Assembly: GCA_902702965.1 (NCBI GenBank)
Contig: CACRXP010000387.1
Location: 305,063 to 369,062, forward strand
Length of the DNA stretch: 64,000 nucleotides
Direction: 5' to 3'
DNA from: Spirometra erinaceieuropaei
Taxonomy: Eukaryota; Platyhelminthes; Cestoda; Diphyllobothriidea; Diphyllobothriidae
The translations under genes and the position numbers were made by a program. Below the pieces are notes generated by a model that had not been told where the DNA came from, did no database searches, and saw only the letters and a program-made list of their open reading frames with translations. Below, piece after piece: positions 36,981-51,300 of the stretch; within the stretch, counting starts at the first letter, position 1; every line of letters starts with the position of its first letter.

Positions 36981-39900
36981 CTGGCAGAATTGTAAAAACA
37001 AAGGGGATGAGTGAAGAAAATTAGGACGGGTTGGGGATAGTTCATATTTTATAAGATTTGAACTGTAATTGCAAAGACCCTCAGCAGGAGATTCGGATCC
37101 GAATAAACGTAGTCTAAGATGTCTAGAAGAGCCGACCTCCCCGCGTAGCCGTAGTTTTGCTTACAGTTCAGCCCTGAGGCCTGATGGTAATCTTAACTTT
37201 GACTTAGGGTCTTCTATGTGCCCAGTTTCCGAACCGAAATCTAAATTAATGTTACACTGACCCATTTTGCGCGTATTCCGGTCCAACGAAAGAAAACCTA
37301 AAACCAACAAACTTTACTGAAGGTTATTAGTACGACTCAAAATCCAGGGGGGTGATGTTATTTTGAGGTAACGCGGACAAATCCCGTGACCCCTGTGACT
37401 CTGCGGGCCCATTCGCGCGTCGGACGTCCCCAACGCAGCAATATCCACTCGACCATTGCCTCGAATGACATCAGCATGGAAATATTAGCATGATTAGACA
37501 TCACATCAGCTAACCAGTCGAGCTCCAAAGGCTGACAGTGACACAGACGCTCGCTCACTCACGCAGGCCGAGGCCTTTCTGTCAGGTATGCACTGACATC
37601 GCCAGCGCGCACTGCTTGGTGAAACTGCACTACAGTCGCCTTGTGAGGAGTAGAGTCCACCCTACTGGTGGAATTTCTTCTCTATTTCTAAGGCGCACTT
37701 GGCTATACTTGCAACGAGCACGGTACAAGCACTACTTTGGTGGCCAGTACTTTTCAGAGAGATTCTCAATCACGCTCAGGTTATTCGAAAAGCAACCCCG
37801 AAGAAGATTTCGTGTCTTTCAAAGTCAAATAGGGCTAATGAATCTCAACACAGGGCCTACCCACAAAAAGACTACTGGCGCTTACTTGATTTCATTAACC
37901 TATTTGGATGGAATGGATCCTAATATCTCTGATCTGGAACTCCTAAATCAGTTGCTTACGAGTGGATAGCAAATAGGATCGAGAGGCAGGAAACGCAGGA
38001 GAACGCGCTGGATGTTAAAGTCATTCGATCATAAAACTTTGTCGCACTCTAAACCCTCCTTCTGATCTCGCCATTCTGTTCATCTAACAGGGAAACTCAA
38101 AAGCAGACGGGACGTCAGTAGAGGGCTTTTGAGGCCGGTGGCTGTTTGGGGTAAGTCTGCTCTGCTACCAGCTCCGCTTCATTGTCTGCTTGGATGGAAG
38201 GGGCTAGACGGTCATTTATTTTTGTGGGTTGACCGCTGAAAGAATGGCGGTGGATTTTTTAATCAGGTTAATTGCTCAATCTGTGGCACTTACTGCCCTT
38301 CTAGCCGGCCGAAAGATCGCCACACACCTGATTGGTTTTCAAGTCGGGCATATGAAGCGTTGTCCCAGAGAGTCTTAAAATTACCGCCAATACAATTTAG
38401 TGCCACTGGAAACAAAACTTTTCATGACAGTTCGGCGCTCATTGTTTGTCCCAGGTGGGTCGTTTAAAATCAGTGTCTGTCTGAAAGTGAGCAGAATTTG
38501 ATAGAACTCCGGAGTTTGACTGCCGCATGCAGATGTTTATAGTCCAATGTTAGTTCAGCAAGGAAAAGGCTATTTATTGCATGTCGTCCAATTTAGAAAA
38601 CTACGTATAATCTACCACAGAATGAATGCTCACGGAGTAAGTGTTTCGATAGTGTGTCGAACCCTTTTTCACTGCGTACTAAGCACGCTACTTGCAACTT
38701 ATTTTTCAAGTTCAATTACTTGGAGACTATTTCTCGGAACTCGAGGGCTTTTTATTTGGAAATTTGCGCAGGAAATTACTAACGGACTCGACAAACCCAG
38801 TTGCGATGACACAGCTGCCAGCTAGTTCAACATTTGCAGACCAAAGTTCATTCTTATAACAGGAGTTGCACTAGGAACCCTACAGGGAGTTCCAGAGGAC
38901 TTAATAGTGAACTGAACATCCCGAAGTTTTGTCAGGCATTTGCAGAAAATTAGTAAAACTTCCAGAGATTTTTAGTTAGTGCTTGTGTCGGGAGAACGGT
39001 AAAATCATTTTTATGTTTTCTTGACACAGAGGATGCATTAATGATGTTACCATAGTTCTGCAGTCATTTGAGAATGCCTGAAGATATCAAATTAAACCCA
39101 TTCCCTTAGCAGGTGCGATTAAGCAGACCACGTAACCTAGAGGAAGACGCATATTGGTCTTATTATACTTCTTCACTTTACTCTTCTTTACTTCGATCAT
39201 ATTTGTCCTAAAATCTATCGAAAATAATGAACAAAAACGAGCAATTTATAAGTACGTCAATCATTTCTCTAGTGATAAAAGGCATTCTAGCACAAAATGC
39301 GACCAAATACTTTGGTAAAAGTGTTATTCAAAAAAAGGTTTAAACAGACAGTCAGAACATATAGTTCCACCACTACCTGCACGACTGAATTTCACTAAGC
39401 GGTCAATAAGCGTTAGAACTACCAAAACCAATCGAAAGAAGAGTATTAACGAGGTAAGTACCCGTTTAGACAGTCTGAGGTAAGAACAACGATGTAACGC
39501 TGCTTTTAGAATTTATTAGTCATTTACTACAGGTCCCTAAACGTAGCTATCTTGGACACACGAATTTGCGTTTACTGCTGTATCTCGGAGTAAGGACCAC
39601 GATGAGGACTTTTATTTCCCAACCTTTGTATGGCTTCCAGAGAGAAGGCTTTACTAACAAAAGAGGAAATAAAATGGCCATTTCAAACTTATTTGCCTAT
39701 GCCAGCCGCCCTTACTCCGGTTCCAAATCAGAAAGACCCCGAAATGCAATCCAATGTTTTACCGTTCATTCAAGGGCTCATGTTGTGCTTGTTGTCAAGA
39801 TTGCGTTTCAGTTTAGGGAAGCAGAACATTAGCGTGTGGAACACTAGTAGTTAAACCACTTTTCGTATTTTGCACACGTTAAGCGCCGGCTGATCATGCG

Positions 39901-42103
39901 CAAGGTTCAATTACTTTGGTTGCTACCCACGCTGGTCGATAACTGTATCCCAGAATTATGGACCAGTTATCAGTAATTGTCGGGTTTCTATCTCGAACGA
40001 CGCCTCTGTCAAAGAGGTTAACCATTTCACCTAACCGGTGAGTGGCATGTTTGGTGAAACGACTCCGTGAATCGAGAACCGTTGCAAGTCTCGAGTTTCT
40101 CAGATCATGAGTCAAAGCAGAGGGTACTCTGTGACAATTAGCACCATACTTTAAATGGGACGGGGCGTACCAAGGAAGATGAGGATTAATACGGCTGCAC
40201 TTCGTTCCTCTGGAAGAACTTGGACAATATAGATATAGATTATGACCAAAATCTGTAATAAGGTAGTTTCAAGAAGACAGACTAAGGCGGGCAATCAGAA
40301 GGGCATCTGGGGATGCGCTAGCCAGTTAATTGGGGTCTAAAATTGTCAGCTCACGAAACTCGATTGAAGGCCTGACAGGAAACACAATCAAACGAAAGAC
40401 ATCCGTCTCCACCGAAGAGGACTGAATAAACTATCATCGACCCTTTAAACTAAAAGTATATTTCCCTTCGTCATGTCAGTGGGTAAACATGTCTGTGGAC
40501 TTTTTACCATAACTGCATAGCCAATATGGCAGATATGGACAGCGTCAAGTCACTCACTAGTCATCTTGGTTGTTTTCATGTAGGTAAATATTGGTCATGT
40601 CTACACTTGAGAAATCTTTCATCACCACGTCTTAATTCCAAAGCGAATCATCTTTCTTAACCAATACAATCCTCATCCTGAACGATGTATAAACTGCTAT
40701 GCGTGGAGAAAGCGATCGTCTGTTTTTCACCCTCATGCGCTCTCCCATCCACTTCTACCAAACTTGGTTGTACAGGAGTGCGGTCAGGCAGGCGTTTGCT
40801 CCCAACCCCTTTTTTGGCAAACGAAGGGGGTAAATAGCACCATTTATGACCAAAGCAAGTCATTCAAGCCTCCCCCGATCTAGGTCTACCAGCAATCACT
40901 TCACCTTAGCCGTCAGAGCCGACGGCATCAACACAACTATAACGACTGTAAAATGTCAGTTTTCTCCTCATTCATGTCAATATTCATCCACACTGCTAAG
41001 CGCAGCGGCACACAAAGATATGGCGCTGGAGTCGTTTGACCAACTGTCCATGTCAGTCTGCACAGGCCTCTTGACCGGCTGCATGTGTTCAATTTCTATC
41101 AGCATTACCATCTGGACACTCGGGAGAGAGAGAGGGGCTAGGGAATGGGTGAAAAGTTGGCCATTGCCACGTTCAGTAACTACGTCCAAGGATTTATCGA
41201 GCTCTCCCTATTGCAAGAGGGCAATGCACTTGGCTAGATTCCTCGACTGAGGTGGACTTCGGTTACCACGGAGCAGGGAGGAGAAATCAACAGTAAAGTT
41301 CGGGAAACTAGTCACATACTGCTTGGCGCCATAAGACTGACAGGGCACAAGATGGATTAAATTCCGTCTCAATAGGCTGACCGTCAGAAAACTTTCCGGA
41401 GGCTTATGTCACTGCGTAATAGGTAAATTGTCGAACAGCTGTCTTTCTGGACGAAAACTTTTTAAAAGTGTAAACTGCAGTAAAAACAGCATAATATCTC
41501 GCTGGAAGGGGTGAATATGTGACAAATGGCCGCAAATGTTAGAGGTTTTTTACGTCGACATATATGAGGTATCCAACGCCGTACCCTCTTATCGATGACC
41601 TGAAACAGTGCTTGAAACTAAGAGTCCACACCGGATGCCCATGTTTAATTTTACTACGAACTACACAACTGATCGCAAATGATAACTCGGGCCATGAAAG
41701 TCGCCAATAAATGAAGCCATAAATGAAAAAGGCGGATGTCCTCGTGACCTGTGCCTGGACCGGGAGAAATGAATTCTAAATCAATATCCCATTTACACGA
41801 AACGGAAGGTTTCCTCAGATATTTGATATTTTCTGTCGGATTTGGGCGATTGGAAAAAACAGTTGCATCATATATAATGACCCGCATTAACAAGTTGTTA
41901 CTAATCTGGCTGATCTGAATCTAGCACTTTGCCAGTTTTGTGAAAAAAAAACAGGATTAAAAAGAAGCTGCGGGACAATTCAGACAAGAGGCGATGGCAG
42001 AAAATAGTCAGAAGGCTTCAGAACTATGAAAAAAGTCTGTCAAATTTATTACAAGGGGACGCGGATAATAGGACGTATTGGTCGTCACTCAGGTGGCTAG
42101 TTA

Positions 42104-42180
42104 GTTCCGTTAGGTCCTGGAATAAAATATAGCGTCCCTCGCTATCCGCACTTTCGCTACTGCTAGGGCATTAACGGAAC
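42104..42180. repeat. Inverted repeat with nested hairpin
   Basis: gttccgtta at 42104-42112 pairs with taacggaac at 42172-42180. Inside, atagcg (42129-42134) pairs with cgctat (42140-42145) around a 5-base loop. No coding content. It may be a small MITE fragment. Confidence 0.5.
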
Positions 42181-44082
42181 GAAAATTCTAACTTAAGAAC
42201 AGATACCCCGAAGTATAAAGGGTCAACTCGAAATTAACCATTTTCTGTATTATTTTACATCCGCATGTGTTTCCCCACTACGTTTCTCTGCATTTGCCAC
42301 CTTGCTAAATCTGCCCTCGAGCTATCTCAACTTCATCACATCAGCTCAAATACTTGAAACCCAAATAAAAGCGAAAATATATTTGATAAAGATCAACTGT
42401 TTTTGTCCTCTTTATTGAGTTTACTTACATACACACATCTGTTAGTATAAATGAATGAGTAAATGTTGCGCACTGCCCACATTTGAAAATAGCATTAACA
42501 GGAAGGGCGGGAGAGTACAGTATATACAATACAATTAGAATTCTGGGAACTCGTAGTTTTGCATATGTATCGCCGTCCGGTTATTATGATGAAGGATTTA
42601 AACATGTTAATCCTTCTGAAGGAGGCATTCAGGGCGGTATAAGAGGGGTAAATGAATCGCTTCAGGATACCAAACCAGATAGAAGTGCTAATGTCATCTG
42701 TAAAGCGTATTTTTTCGTTCATAACATAGGAACGCTCATCCAGCATAAAAACTCCAAATTTTGGCGAAAACCATTGAAAGTGTGCAGGAAAAACGAATTC
42801 CTTCGAAGTCATGGCGGACAAGTGCTTAACAAATCTAGAGCATCGTCCAACCTCTGCCAGTGCTGGAGACTTTTCTACGCACTTCAGAATTGTTCGGATG
42901 TCATTGGAATGGCAAACACAACCAACTGACTTTTGTCAATCACACAATAAACTGTTAGTCGTGAGCCGTAAAAGTGACACGGGAAAAATAATTTTTAATT
43001 TGCTTTGTGATATTCATTAAAGTCTGGAGACTGTCTCAGTGCCAATGTATCATTCACAAATTCACATCTTGTATTATCAAGCTAGCTGACACCCACATTA
43101 ATCGCTGATTGGGCTTGAGTAGGGTGACTGTATCTTTGTCTCGAATGTTGCGGAGATAGGGAAACAGCCATTTCCGGAAGAGTTGGTGAACTTGTGAAGT
43201 GGATTTCTTTTCATTTTTGGTCCATATACTATTTTAAAGTTTCTTCGAACTACGTAATCTCCCGGAAGCGCACATTTTAATAGCGTATATCAAAGACGGT
43301 CTATTCTATTATGCGTAGTCAGCAGCTCATTTTACACAGTAACAGCATAAAAGGCTTTGAAATATATTACTAAAAGACGGCCTTACCTGACGGTTTAGAA
43401 TTGTCTCCCAACTCCAGTTCGTATCCGACGGTCATTGCACTGGCGGGGCCGTTGAAGTCTTAACAAATTCGCCCACAGCCGATTGAAAAGTTGGGAGTGC
43501 GCAAAGCAGGCGCTGTCTCGCCTTCTTTCGCGTGTTTATTGGTCAACACGCCCGAAGCCCGTAGGTGAAAACGTCATTCCACCTTCGCTAACTGGCCGTT
43601 GGTCTTGCTAATCCCGAGCACAGGGGGGTAGACAAAGCGTATAAACTTCTTCGCTGGCCAATAGGAACGCCCTGGAACACCGGATGCCAGCGCATGCAGC
43701 GCAACCGGCTAAACACGCCTTCCTTCGGTGACACGACAAAGTGGACATCTAAAGGGACGCGAATTGCTGACGGTCCGGTCAGAACGACAGGATGCCAGAT
43801 CAAGTAATTGGCTCTCGATAATTTGTAAAAAACACGCGAGAGACTGGTTCGCAGGAAACAACTATCATTGAGTCGACCACAACTCACTTTGAAAAAAAAA
43901 CGGAGAAAGCTGAAATCACCGCGTAAAACCGCATTAGCGAAATTTCTGCTAATCTCTTGCATCCTCTGGAGGTCATCGGTGCCGCCCTTTTAATCTCACA
44001 GACTAGAATGACTAGTAGACACTGACCACTTTGTCACTATCTAATGGAGTCTTCAAATAATGGGTGCTTCGGCAAACTTTGA

Positions 44083-44185
44083 ATAATTTATTCTGACTCA
44101 ACTGTGAAAAACTCGACGACCTCGGCGGGATTCAAACCCACGATATCAAGGGAAAGGCTCTAGTACAGTCAAAGTTCTGATGGCT
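44083..44185 (-). mobile_element. Second-family tRNA-SINE relic, minus copy
   Basis: The minus strand carries box B gggtttgaatccc (44139-44127), followed by gccgaggtcgtcgag and a tail tgagtcagaataaa. Sequence before box B (cagaactttgactgta, then cccttgatatcgtggg) aligns with the plus copy at 44320-44365. Box A is decayed. It differs from the SINE family at 5.1 kb. Confidence 0.7.
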
Positions 44186-44295
44186 TGATTATGGAATCCA
44201 GTTTGAAAGTAAGTTTAATGTATCAGGTTTGGTTGATTCCATACACTGTAGTAGGCTGGACGGACAACTTAACCCAAATATGATCAACCTCACGG

Positions 44296-44424
44296 CTCCC
44301 GGGGACCTCGTAATTCAGGTGGTTAGAACATTGGCTGTAGAAATACCTCCCCCTTCCTATCGTGGGTTCGAGTCCCATCGGGACCACCGTGGTTTTCAGA
44401 AATGAGTCAGAATAAAGCCATAAA
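44296..44424 (+). mobile_element. Second-family tRNA-SINE relic, plus copy
   Basis: Box A-like aattcaggtggttagaac, then box B ggttcgagtccc at 44365-44376, followed by atcgggaccaccg and the tail atgagtcagaataaag. The tRNA-like 3' half folds (gtggg/cccat T-stem, acceptor-like gctcccg with cgggacc), but the anticodon arm does not, so it is a SINE rather than a tRNA gene. It is head to head with the copy at 44083-44185. Confidence 0.72.
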
Positions 44425-47400
44425 TCCTATACTTTCCTGCCCCTGACGCAATCCCGTGTACTCTTATGCATCTCAAAAGCTATTATTTGCAAAACGTTTA
44501 CTTATCGAGCTACTGATGTCTGATTGTGAAGTAACGCTTTACGTAGCTAGATTTTCTATCTAAAACTTAGCATTTTATGAGCACAGTACAGGCAAAAGCC
44601 ACCACAGTCACAGCTGCTTTTATCCGAGAATCCCATATGAACACGACTCTTTAGCATCAGAAACCATGAAGAAGTTTCCCTACATACGCAACAACGGGTT
44701 CAGATTTTTGGAAGCTCGTCATGCCACGACGATTCCCTCAAATTATGCAAGGGCCAAAAGCCCAGAAACGTACTTTTCGGTTGCGCTAAAATGTAATGTC
44801 AGTGACCTATTTGCATGTATCGGACTAGCTAGTCAAAGGCTATAACAAGACATGCTTGGGTCTTGTTTATGCACGCGTCGCGAAAAAAGATCCTGCCGGA
44901 GAAAGAGTTTGAGGTGTGAACCAGGACCAGATCTCAATTAAGACAGTCTATGACTGTCAAAGAGGTACCAAAATGCAGGACCTAAACCTGTTGGTAGGTC
45001 AACGGCCTTACAGAGATGACGACGATTGAACTTTTAATATCTATTAGCATTAACTTGAAACAGTGCATGGAACACGATTATCCGCCATCATAACCTATAT
45101 TAAGATAATTGTGTACGGACTAGAGGATAGGAACATAAGCCACATAATTTCAGCTAGTCTGAAGTAAATCAGTCAGAGTGAGGCTTAATCGGCCTAGTTC
45201 GAAAACTAATAAAGATATTTCAGCCAAAGCCCACCAATGACAGCGGGATAACCGTATAATAGTCATGAACTGCCAACGGACAGCCAGCGATATACTCATG
45301 CTTCATGACTTACCATACTGGCAGAACAGAAACTAGTTACCTAATGCTGTCAAATGTGACATTTAGTAGATGTGATAGTCCCTCACCTTTGCATTTTGCC
45401 CAGTTTTCCAACCCATTCGGGGGCAGGGATTAGAGTTGCCTAGTCGGAAATTCCGTGCTCAAAACACTGGAATTTTAATACCTCGAAGATCTAAGAGAAA
45501 GATAAAGAGGAAGAAGAAGAGTGTCAAGAATATGCTTTGATATGTCATCGGATGAACGGAAAGAAAAAAGAATAATGGAAAAGCGGTCAAAGCCAGTTCC
45601 CCATGAAAATGACAATGAATGCAAACCTCTGGAACCGAACTGCCTAAGTTTATCTTATCTCACGAAATATGACAACAAGAGATATTACCCACAAAGACGA
45701 GGAGGACTGAACTGGTCTTTTCTGGCTTGTTGGCCAATCACATCCAGCCTTAAGCAGGGTTTTGAACTTTGAACTCAACCAGGCAAGTCATCATGCAGTT
45801 CTAAATAAGCCGCTCTATCAGTTGACCTATGGGCCCACACCCCGTCCGTCATGATCGGGAATATTAAAAAACGAAAAAGTCTCGCATATGTCCGCTTCTT
45901 GTTACATTGCCGCCTGTGAAGACGAACATGGAATGGTCCCTTCCTCACTATAATTGCAAAAGGAATATTTTCGTCTACATTTTCTCTATTAAATGGGTCT
46001 ATATGAGTGCAAGAATCGACTCTGAATCACATTGTTTGAGTGCCTACACAAGGATATGTGTAGTGCCCGGCGTCTCGTGGGCCCATCGGTGGGTTTACTT
46101 TTATCAAAAGCGCGGACATACAAGCACACACGAGCTCCTTGGGTTCCAATTTAAGCCATTTACCCGTACCGACTGAAGGAGTGGAGAGGACCGACTGTAT
46201 CAACAGAAGACAATGCCAATGAATTCGGTAACTGATGTTTAGTGGTAATGGCGTTTGACGGCATGAAATGACAGGGAACAGGCAAATGTAGATTACGATA
46301 GCCTCGGACACAACTTGGATCAAACCATCTTTCTGTGGGGGAATCATGCGTGAATGATCCTTCTACTGCTTGCAGCCTGTAAGTCGCCATTTTGTGACTG
46401 GTGAACACTGGAATCACCTATCATCTTTAATCAGTTTGGAGTAGCATAGATCTTCATGGAGTCCGGTCATACAGGAATAGTCAAAGCAGCCAGTCATTTA
46501 CGCACTAAGCCTTCTACCCCCTTTAATGTGATAATGCTAATCCGACACGAGCGATCGCGAAATGACCACGTGGAAGTCAGAAGGCAATGAGTTAAGCGAA
46601 ATTTTCAGGCTATGGACCGTTTCCGTTAATAAATACTGAGGGAGCTCTAAGGTGGGTGTAACAGTGCAACACTTCCAAATATTAGTAAATGCCAGAATAC
46701 GCAAAATTGTATTTTATGGTACCGGTAATGAATATTATGCCCGACGGCATAAAGGGGCAAAAAGGAAAAAATATGAGTCCTCATATATTATTAACACTAA
46801 ATTGATTTTGACCTGTTTCAGTGTTTAACAAGTGTCATGGACAATTCAAAACTCCTGGAAGTAACTGTTCTGGACCAAACTGACCGTCGAAATATATCGA
46901 TCAAGAGCCGAGAAGCAATTACTCTAGAGACAATGAAAACAAATTTGAAGGACAGAATTAAGCTGTCCTATGACACTGATAACTGAACCCAGCATTAATG
47001 AGGAGTGAAAGCAAGTGACAAAGACAGAGTTAAAGTGGAGTGGTGTGCGAACGGAGATAGACGGAAGGAAGCGATTATTTCTGGTTTATTTTGCGTTGCT
47101 AGCTAGCCATTCCCCATTTTCAAACCATAAAATCTGCAAAGCGAACGCAAATTTGTATATTTGAAATAAATTACCAATGTACTGTCCTGCGGGACCCCAT
47201 TTGGTAACTGTGTTCTTAATTATTGAAATTGGCGCGGAAGTTACCTTGAGCTGCTTTATTAAGTCGCAGGACTGGAAGAGAACCCTCCGTTAGATCCTAA
47301 ACTGTCTAGTTACTAGAAAAACTATTTCTTTTAGAAGTCTATGGAACTGAGAAGTGCACGCTCACTTTCTGTCATGTATTTCGTTCGCAAGGTTGCAGAA

Positions 47401-48370
47401 ACCAGCAGGTTAGTCTAGAATGGTCATTTTGGGACAACTTCCTAATGTTAGGCAGTAAGTCCCAACAACACGTCGGAAGGAGACTGGGACCGTCGTTCAC
47501 GGGCTGGGCCTGATCTTCAGTCAAAACAAGAACTCTTCAGTTTTCCCCCATTAGGGGACTGGAACCCCGGCAAGCATTGGTAATGAACCAAACAAGTGAT
47601 TGTGAAATGGACACAGACACAGCGAGGAAGCATAAAATGGTATTTGCAGACACACCGCTATTGTGAACATTTAATTGCCCAACCCCAGGCGATAAATTAT
47701 CTGAACTTGAAATCTGGGCCACTGAATTAGAAGTGAACTGCTCTACAACCGTACCGTTGTGATAGACCCCTGTGGACATTCGTTTGTACTTTTAGATTCA
47801 CATGCGATCACCAGTACGGAAATCAGCTCATTTTTATAAATCGAGCCGCAGGACGGAGACCTTACAGTCGGTGGCTAATTGACGTGATGACAAAAATATG
47901 AGGAATTATAAAAAACGCGGGAGAGACAGGGAACAATTTCGGCCTAATTGCCACTGAGTTATAATACAAATGCCAGCCGAGGCTATCTGTGACTTGAATG
48001 CAGATCAGCGTGTTCAGGACGAACAGAACTGTAATTAATCTACAAAGCTACTTTTATCGGCTTTAATTATAAACGGTCCAGGTCACGCGGGAAAGGTTAT
48101 CACTGCTCAGACATAACTCCGCGAAGACCAGCGAACGTCCCGTTTGCATGCCAGACGGTCTAAATGGGACTGAAAATAAAAAAAAGATGAGGCGAGTAAT
48201 TCAGTAGGGCAGGAAATAAGTAATTGAACGACTACGTTTTATCTGATGTAATCGAAAAGCCGTACGAAAATCTACAGAGGAAACAAGAATGAGCTCATTT
48301 GAAGTCAACTCCCCTCGCACTCTGTCACTGTCATCTTAGATAGTCATATTCACACAGGAGTGGCGTTCAT

Positions 48371-48385
48371 AGTAGTAGTAGTAGT
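48371..48385 (+). repeat. Short AGT/TAG triplet run
   Basis: Five uninterrupted triplets (agtagtagtagtagt), the same unit as the long array in intron 1. It is isolated in otherwise ordinary sequence. Confidence 0.8.
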
Positions 48386-51300
48386 GCGAAATACGACCGT
48401 TATGTTGCACCACAGATCTGCAGGCTGGGAACCAGCAGGTAGATGAACCGAAAGGAGTAATACAAGTTTGGGATTTGCTGATAGGATCGCGAAAGAATGG
48501 GCATTTTCCGTTTACTTATCGTGGATTCGCAAAATGAAGCCCTAGTAGTTGATCGTATTGATAAAAGCAGAGGAACAGAGAAGAATGGCCCATGCAGATG
48601 TGAACATTTGCAGTTCAGTTACTGCTTACTTCCACTTTGGAGCAGCCAGGCCCCAAGCCTTACTAGGAAGGACCTTAGGTCAGAATCAAAGACAGAAAGT
48701 TTGGAGCCAACTGGTGTGTAATCGAGCCAAAGGTCCACGCTTTTTTACTGTGAACAAGAGTATTGTGAATTCGACTTCACCTCCTTTCCACCATAGAGAC
48801 GCAGGACTGAACACTTATACATCAAGATATGGAGAAGAATAGTCAGATCTAAAGAATTTTATTGCCCAATACAAGATGGGCAGAAATAGTCGTCTCCTGT
48901 TTATTTTCTCATTTCGTTTGAGCATTCCCACCACCCAAAGCTATATGATTTCAAAATGGAGTCCCAGCTTCCGGAGTTTCCAGTCAGTTAATCTTGTACT
49001 TTGAATGAACTGTGGGCTGCGTTTAGGGGCACTGAAAGTGACGAGAAAATGACCTCTTCCATGGTGAACTTAATATTGGATAAGACGCAGAAATTCCCTT
49101 TTGCATCTCAGTTTCATGCTAGAGGCCGTATTTACGGTCGCATAAGCACAAGCAAGTAACAATGAAGACAATAACTAAAAGATACAAGGAGGACTTAGAC
49201 GACTATGTCTTCTTTTAATCCACCTGCTGACACAGCCTGTGTTCCCAGATAATATCATTGAGTTAAACTGGGAACAGCACCCTCAAGGCATACTGCTTTA
49301 TAACTACTACTAGTTTCAAAGAATTGAGACTTACTTACCCTATATTACTTTATGGCAGAATACTGACGTTTCATAAAGAAGGTCCAGGCTCAATCCCCCG
49401 TCATCGGACAAATTGAGGCAAACAGTCATTAATTATAGAATTTGCATAAAAATATTTAGTGCATGGCAGAACTTTAAGTTTTATTCGTGATCACCCACCA
49501 GCATGGAAGTGATGAGAGTCGGACTGGGAAAGCCTTAATAATAATCTTCATGTCATTAAGCAACTGGCCACCAGCATATCGCCTCAGTCGGTAATACTTA
49601 ACTTCGTCTTGATTATGGAGGCAAGAGCAAGGGAGACCAAAATTCGTAATATAACTGTACATTATGCATACATATATATCTTCGGACAGTCAGGCAAAGC
49701 TGGTTGGCCGTGCCACAGACCGTATTAATGAAGACGTGTTTGTTGAAAGTGGATCAATAGTTACGAACAATATGGTTCTACCAGTATGCCAAATGGTCTA
49801 CTCCGTATTTTGCCCTTTGCGGTATTCAGTGGCTCTTGTGATCTGTATTAATCGATCTCGCTTGATTAAGAACGAAGTACAACCCTTCGGCCTGGACTCG
49901 AAGTTCCGGGTTAGAGCCACCACAGTCTATCACAAACGGACAGAAGAGCAACGATGGAGATGCTCTGAATTACTTGTGAGCCCCGGTCAGGCATACGTTA
50001 ACTATGACTCCAAAATGCGAGCCCTACCGTACGACATCATTTTCCTGTATCCCTTTGGTAAAGGACTCTGCATGGGTCAGTCTTGCTCGAAGCAATCTCG
50101 ACTGATCGTTGGACGGAGTATGGACAGTTGAATTTGTTATGGCTGGCTTGTCCACAGTCCTGACAGGTTTTCTTGGGGTCAATACATGAAAAACTGCATG
50201 GTCTACCAAAGAAAGGGGGTGATTCATATTATTTTCTCTGCTTTGTTTTAAATCGTCATTGGGTACGAGCCCAACCTTTGTTCTGAAGGAGCGGAGATTT
50301 ACACGCCGGTCGACTGGTTTTGGGAATTTGATAGAATTTCGTCCGTCGTAACTGGCGGTTCATGTATTTATGACATAGGAGCGCATTTACCTCGGGTGGT
50401 AGTAGTCTTGCCTTGTTTTGGATTCGAAGGTGGCGAATGAGATAAGCCCTCACCCTACTGGGGACATAATAAAATACTGCGTTTCATTGAGGGAGGAGAT
50501 GATGCATGTGGTACTCCTGCTGGTGTTTCATGAACGTGGAGGCAGACACCTAGGTAAAGCTGGTCCCGAATATGAGATGACCATGGGGACAGGTTAGATC
50601 ATCCTTAGTACCGTAGGTCGAACATCTCCGTCATATCTGTATCTAACTTGCGGTGGGTACGAAGCCAACTAACAATGCTGATTCCGAAAGGAGTTCCCCG
50701 TCAGGTAGATCAAAATTGAGAGGGGTAGGCCGATTTTCCTGGCTTCTTTGGCGTCAACTGCACAATACTGTTGTCTTCTTGCTGTCATTTCTGTTTTTGT
50801 TGTTTTTGTTGTTGTTGAAGTGGATACACAGTGTCCGAGATGGCCGTTCTGCGCCTTATTTGCAAGTTTACAATAGCAATATTATAAGGATCGTTCTGTA
50901 ACAATCACGCCTCGCTACCTTGTTGATCTTGTTTGGCTCCCGATATGGGACTGGCTCCAGAAGTTTTTTCTCCAGCCTTTCTGACAGATCTTGTGCAGCC
51001 AATTTCTAAGACTGCTGGCTGATCTCTGCACATATCCTTCTGCAATAATTGTCAGTGGTCCCCTGTAAGAATGCTGTCATAGAATATATGTTTCGGCAAC
51101 AAGCTCCCCAGTCCTACCAACAACATGCATGTTGCACAAAAATTGGGTTTGGTGCATCACTATGAATATTCCGGGTGTGCCATTGAAGCCCTCTTTTGGG
51201 CGCTTGAAGTCCGTTCTTATAACTTTACCTCGAGAAGTCTCCGAGGTAAACTGTTGTGGAAGTGGTTGACTTGTCTTGCTAGACTCCTGTGAAAGGTCGA

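Noticed and set aside
37358..37558. Minus-strand frame of 66 codons (with MVEWILLRWGRPTREWARRV) as a coding exon
   Set aside because: It feels like dispersed-repeat sequence from similar genomes, but I cannot name the element or show a second copy in the window.
40846..41250. Open frame of 134 codons and its GC-rich surroundings as a first Islet exon or separate gene
   Set aside because: No match to an Islet N-terminus or to any domain. The strand is opposite to Islet.
44296..44372. A functional tRNA gene
   Set aside because: Box B and a T-arm are good, but the acceptor stem has a mismatch and there is no proper anticodon arm. The shared tail with a second copy points to a SINE.
49664..50131. 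Plus-strand open frame of 155 codons as a gene
   Set aside because: There are no recognisable motifs and no supporting splice or repeat context. Frames of this length can occur by chance in 64 kb.
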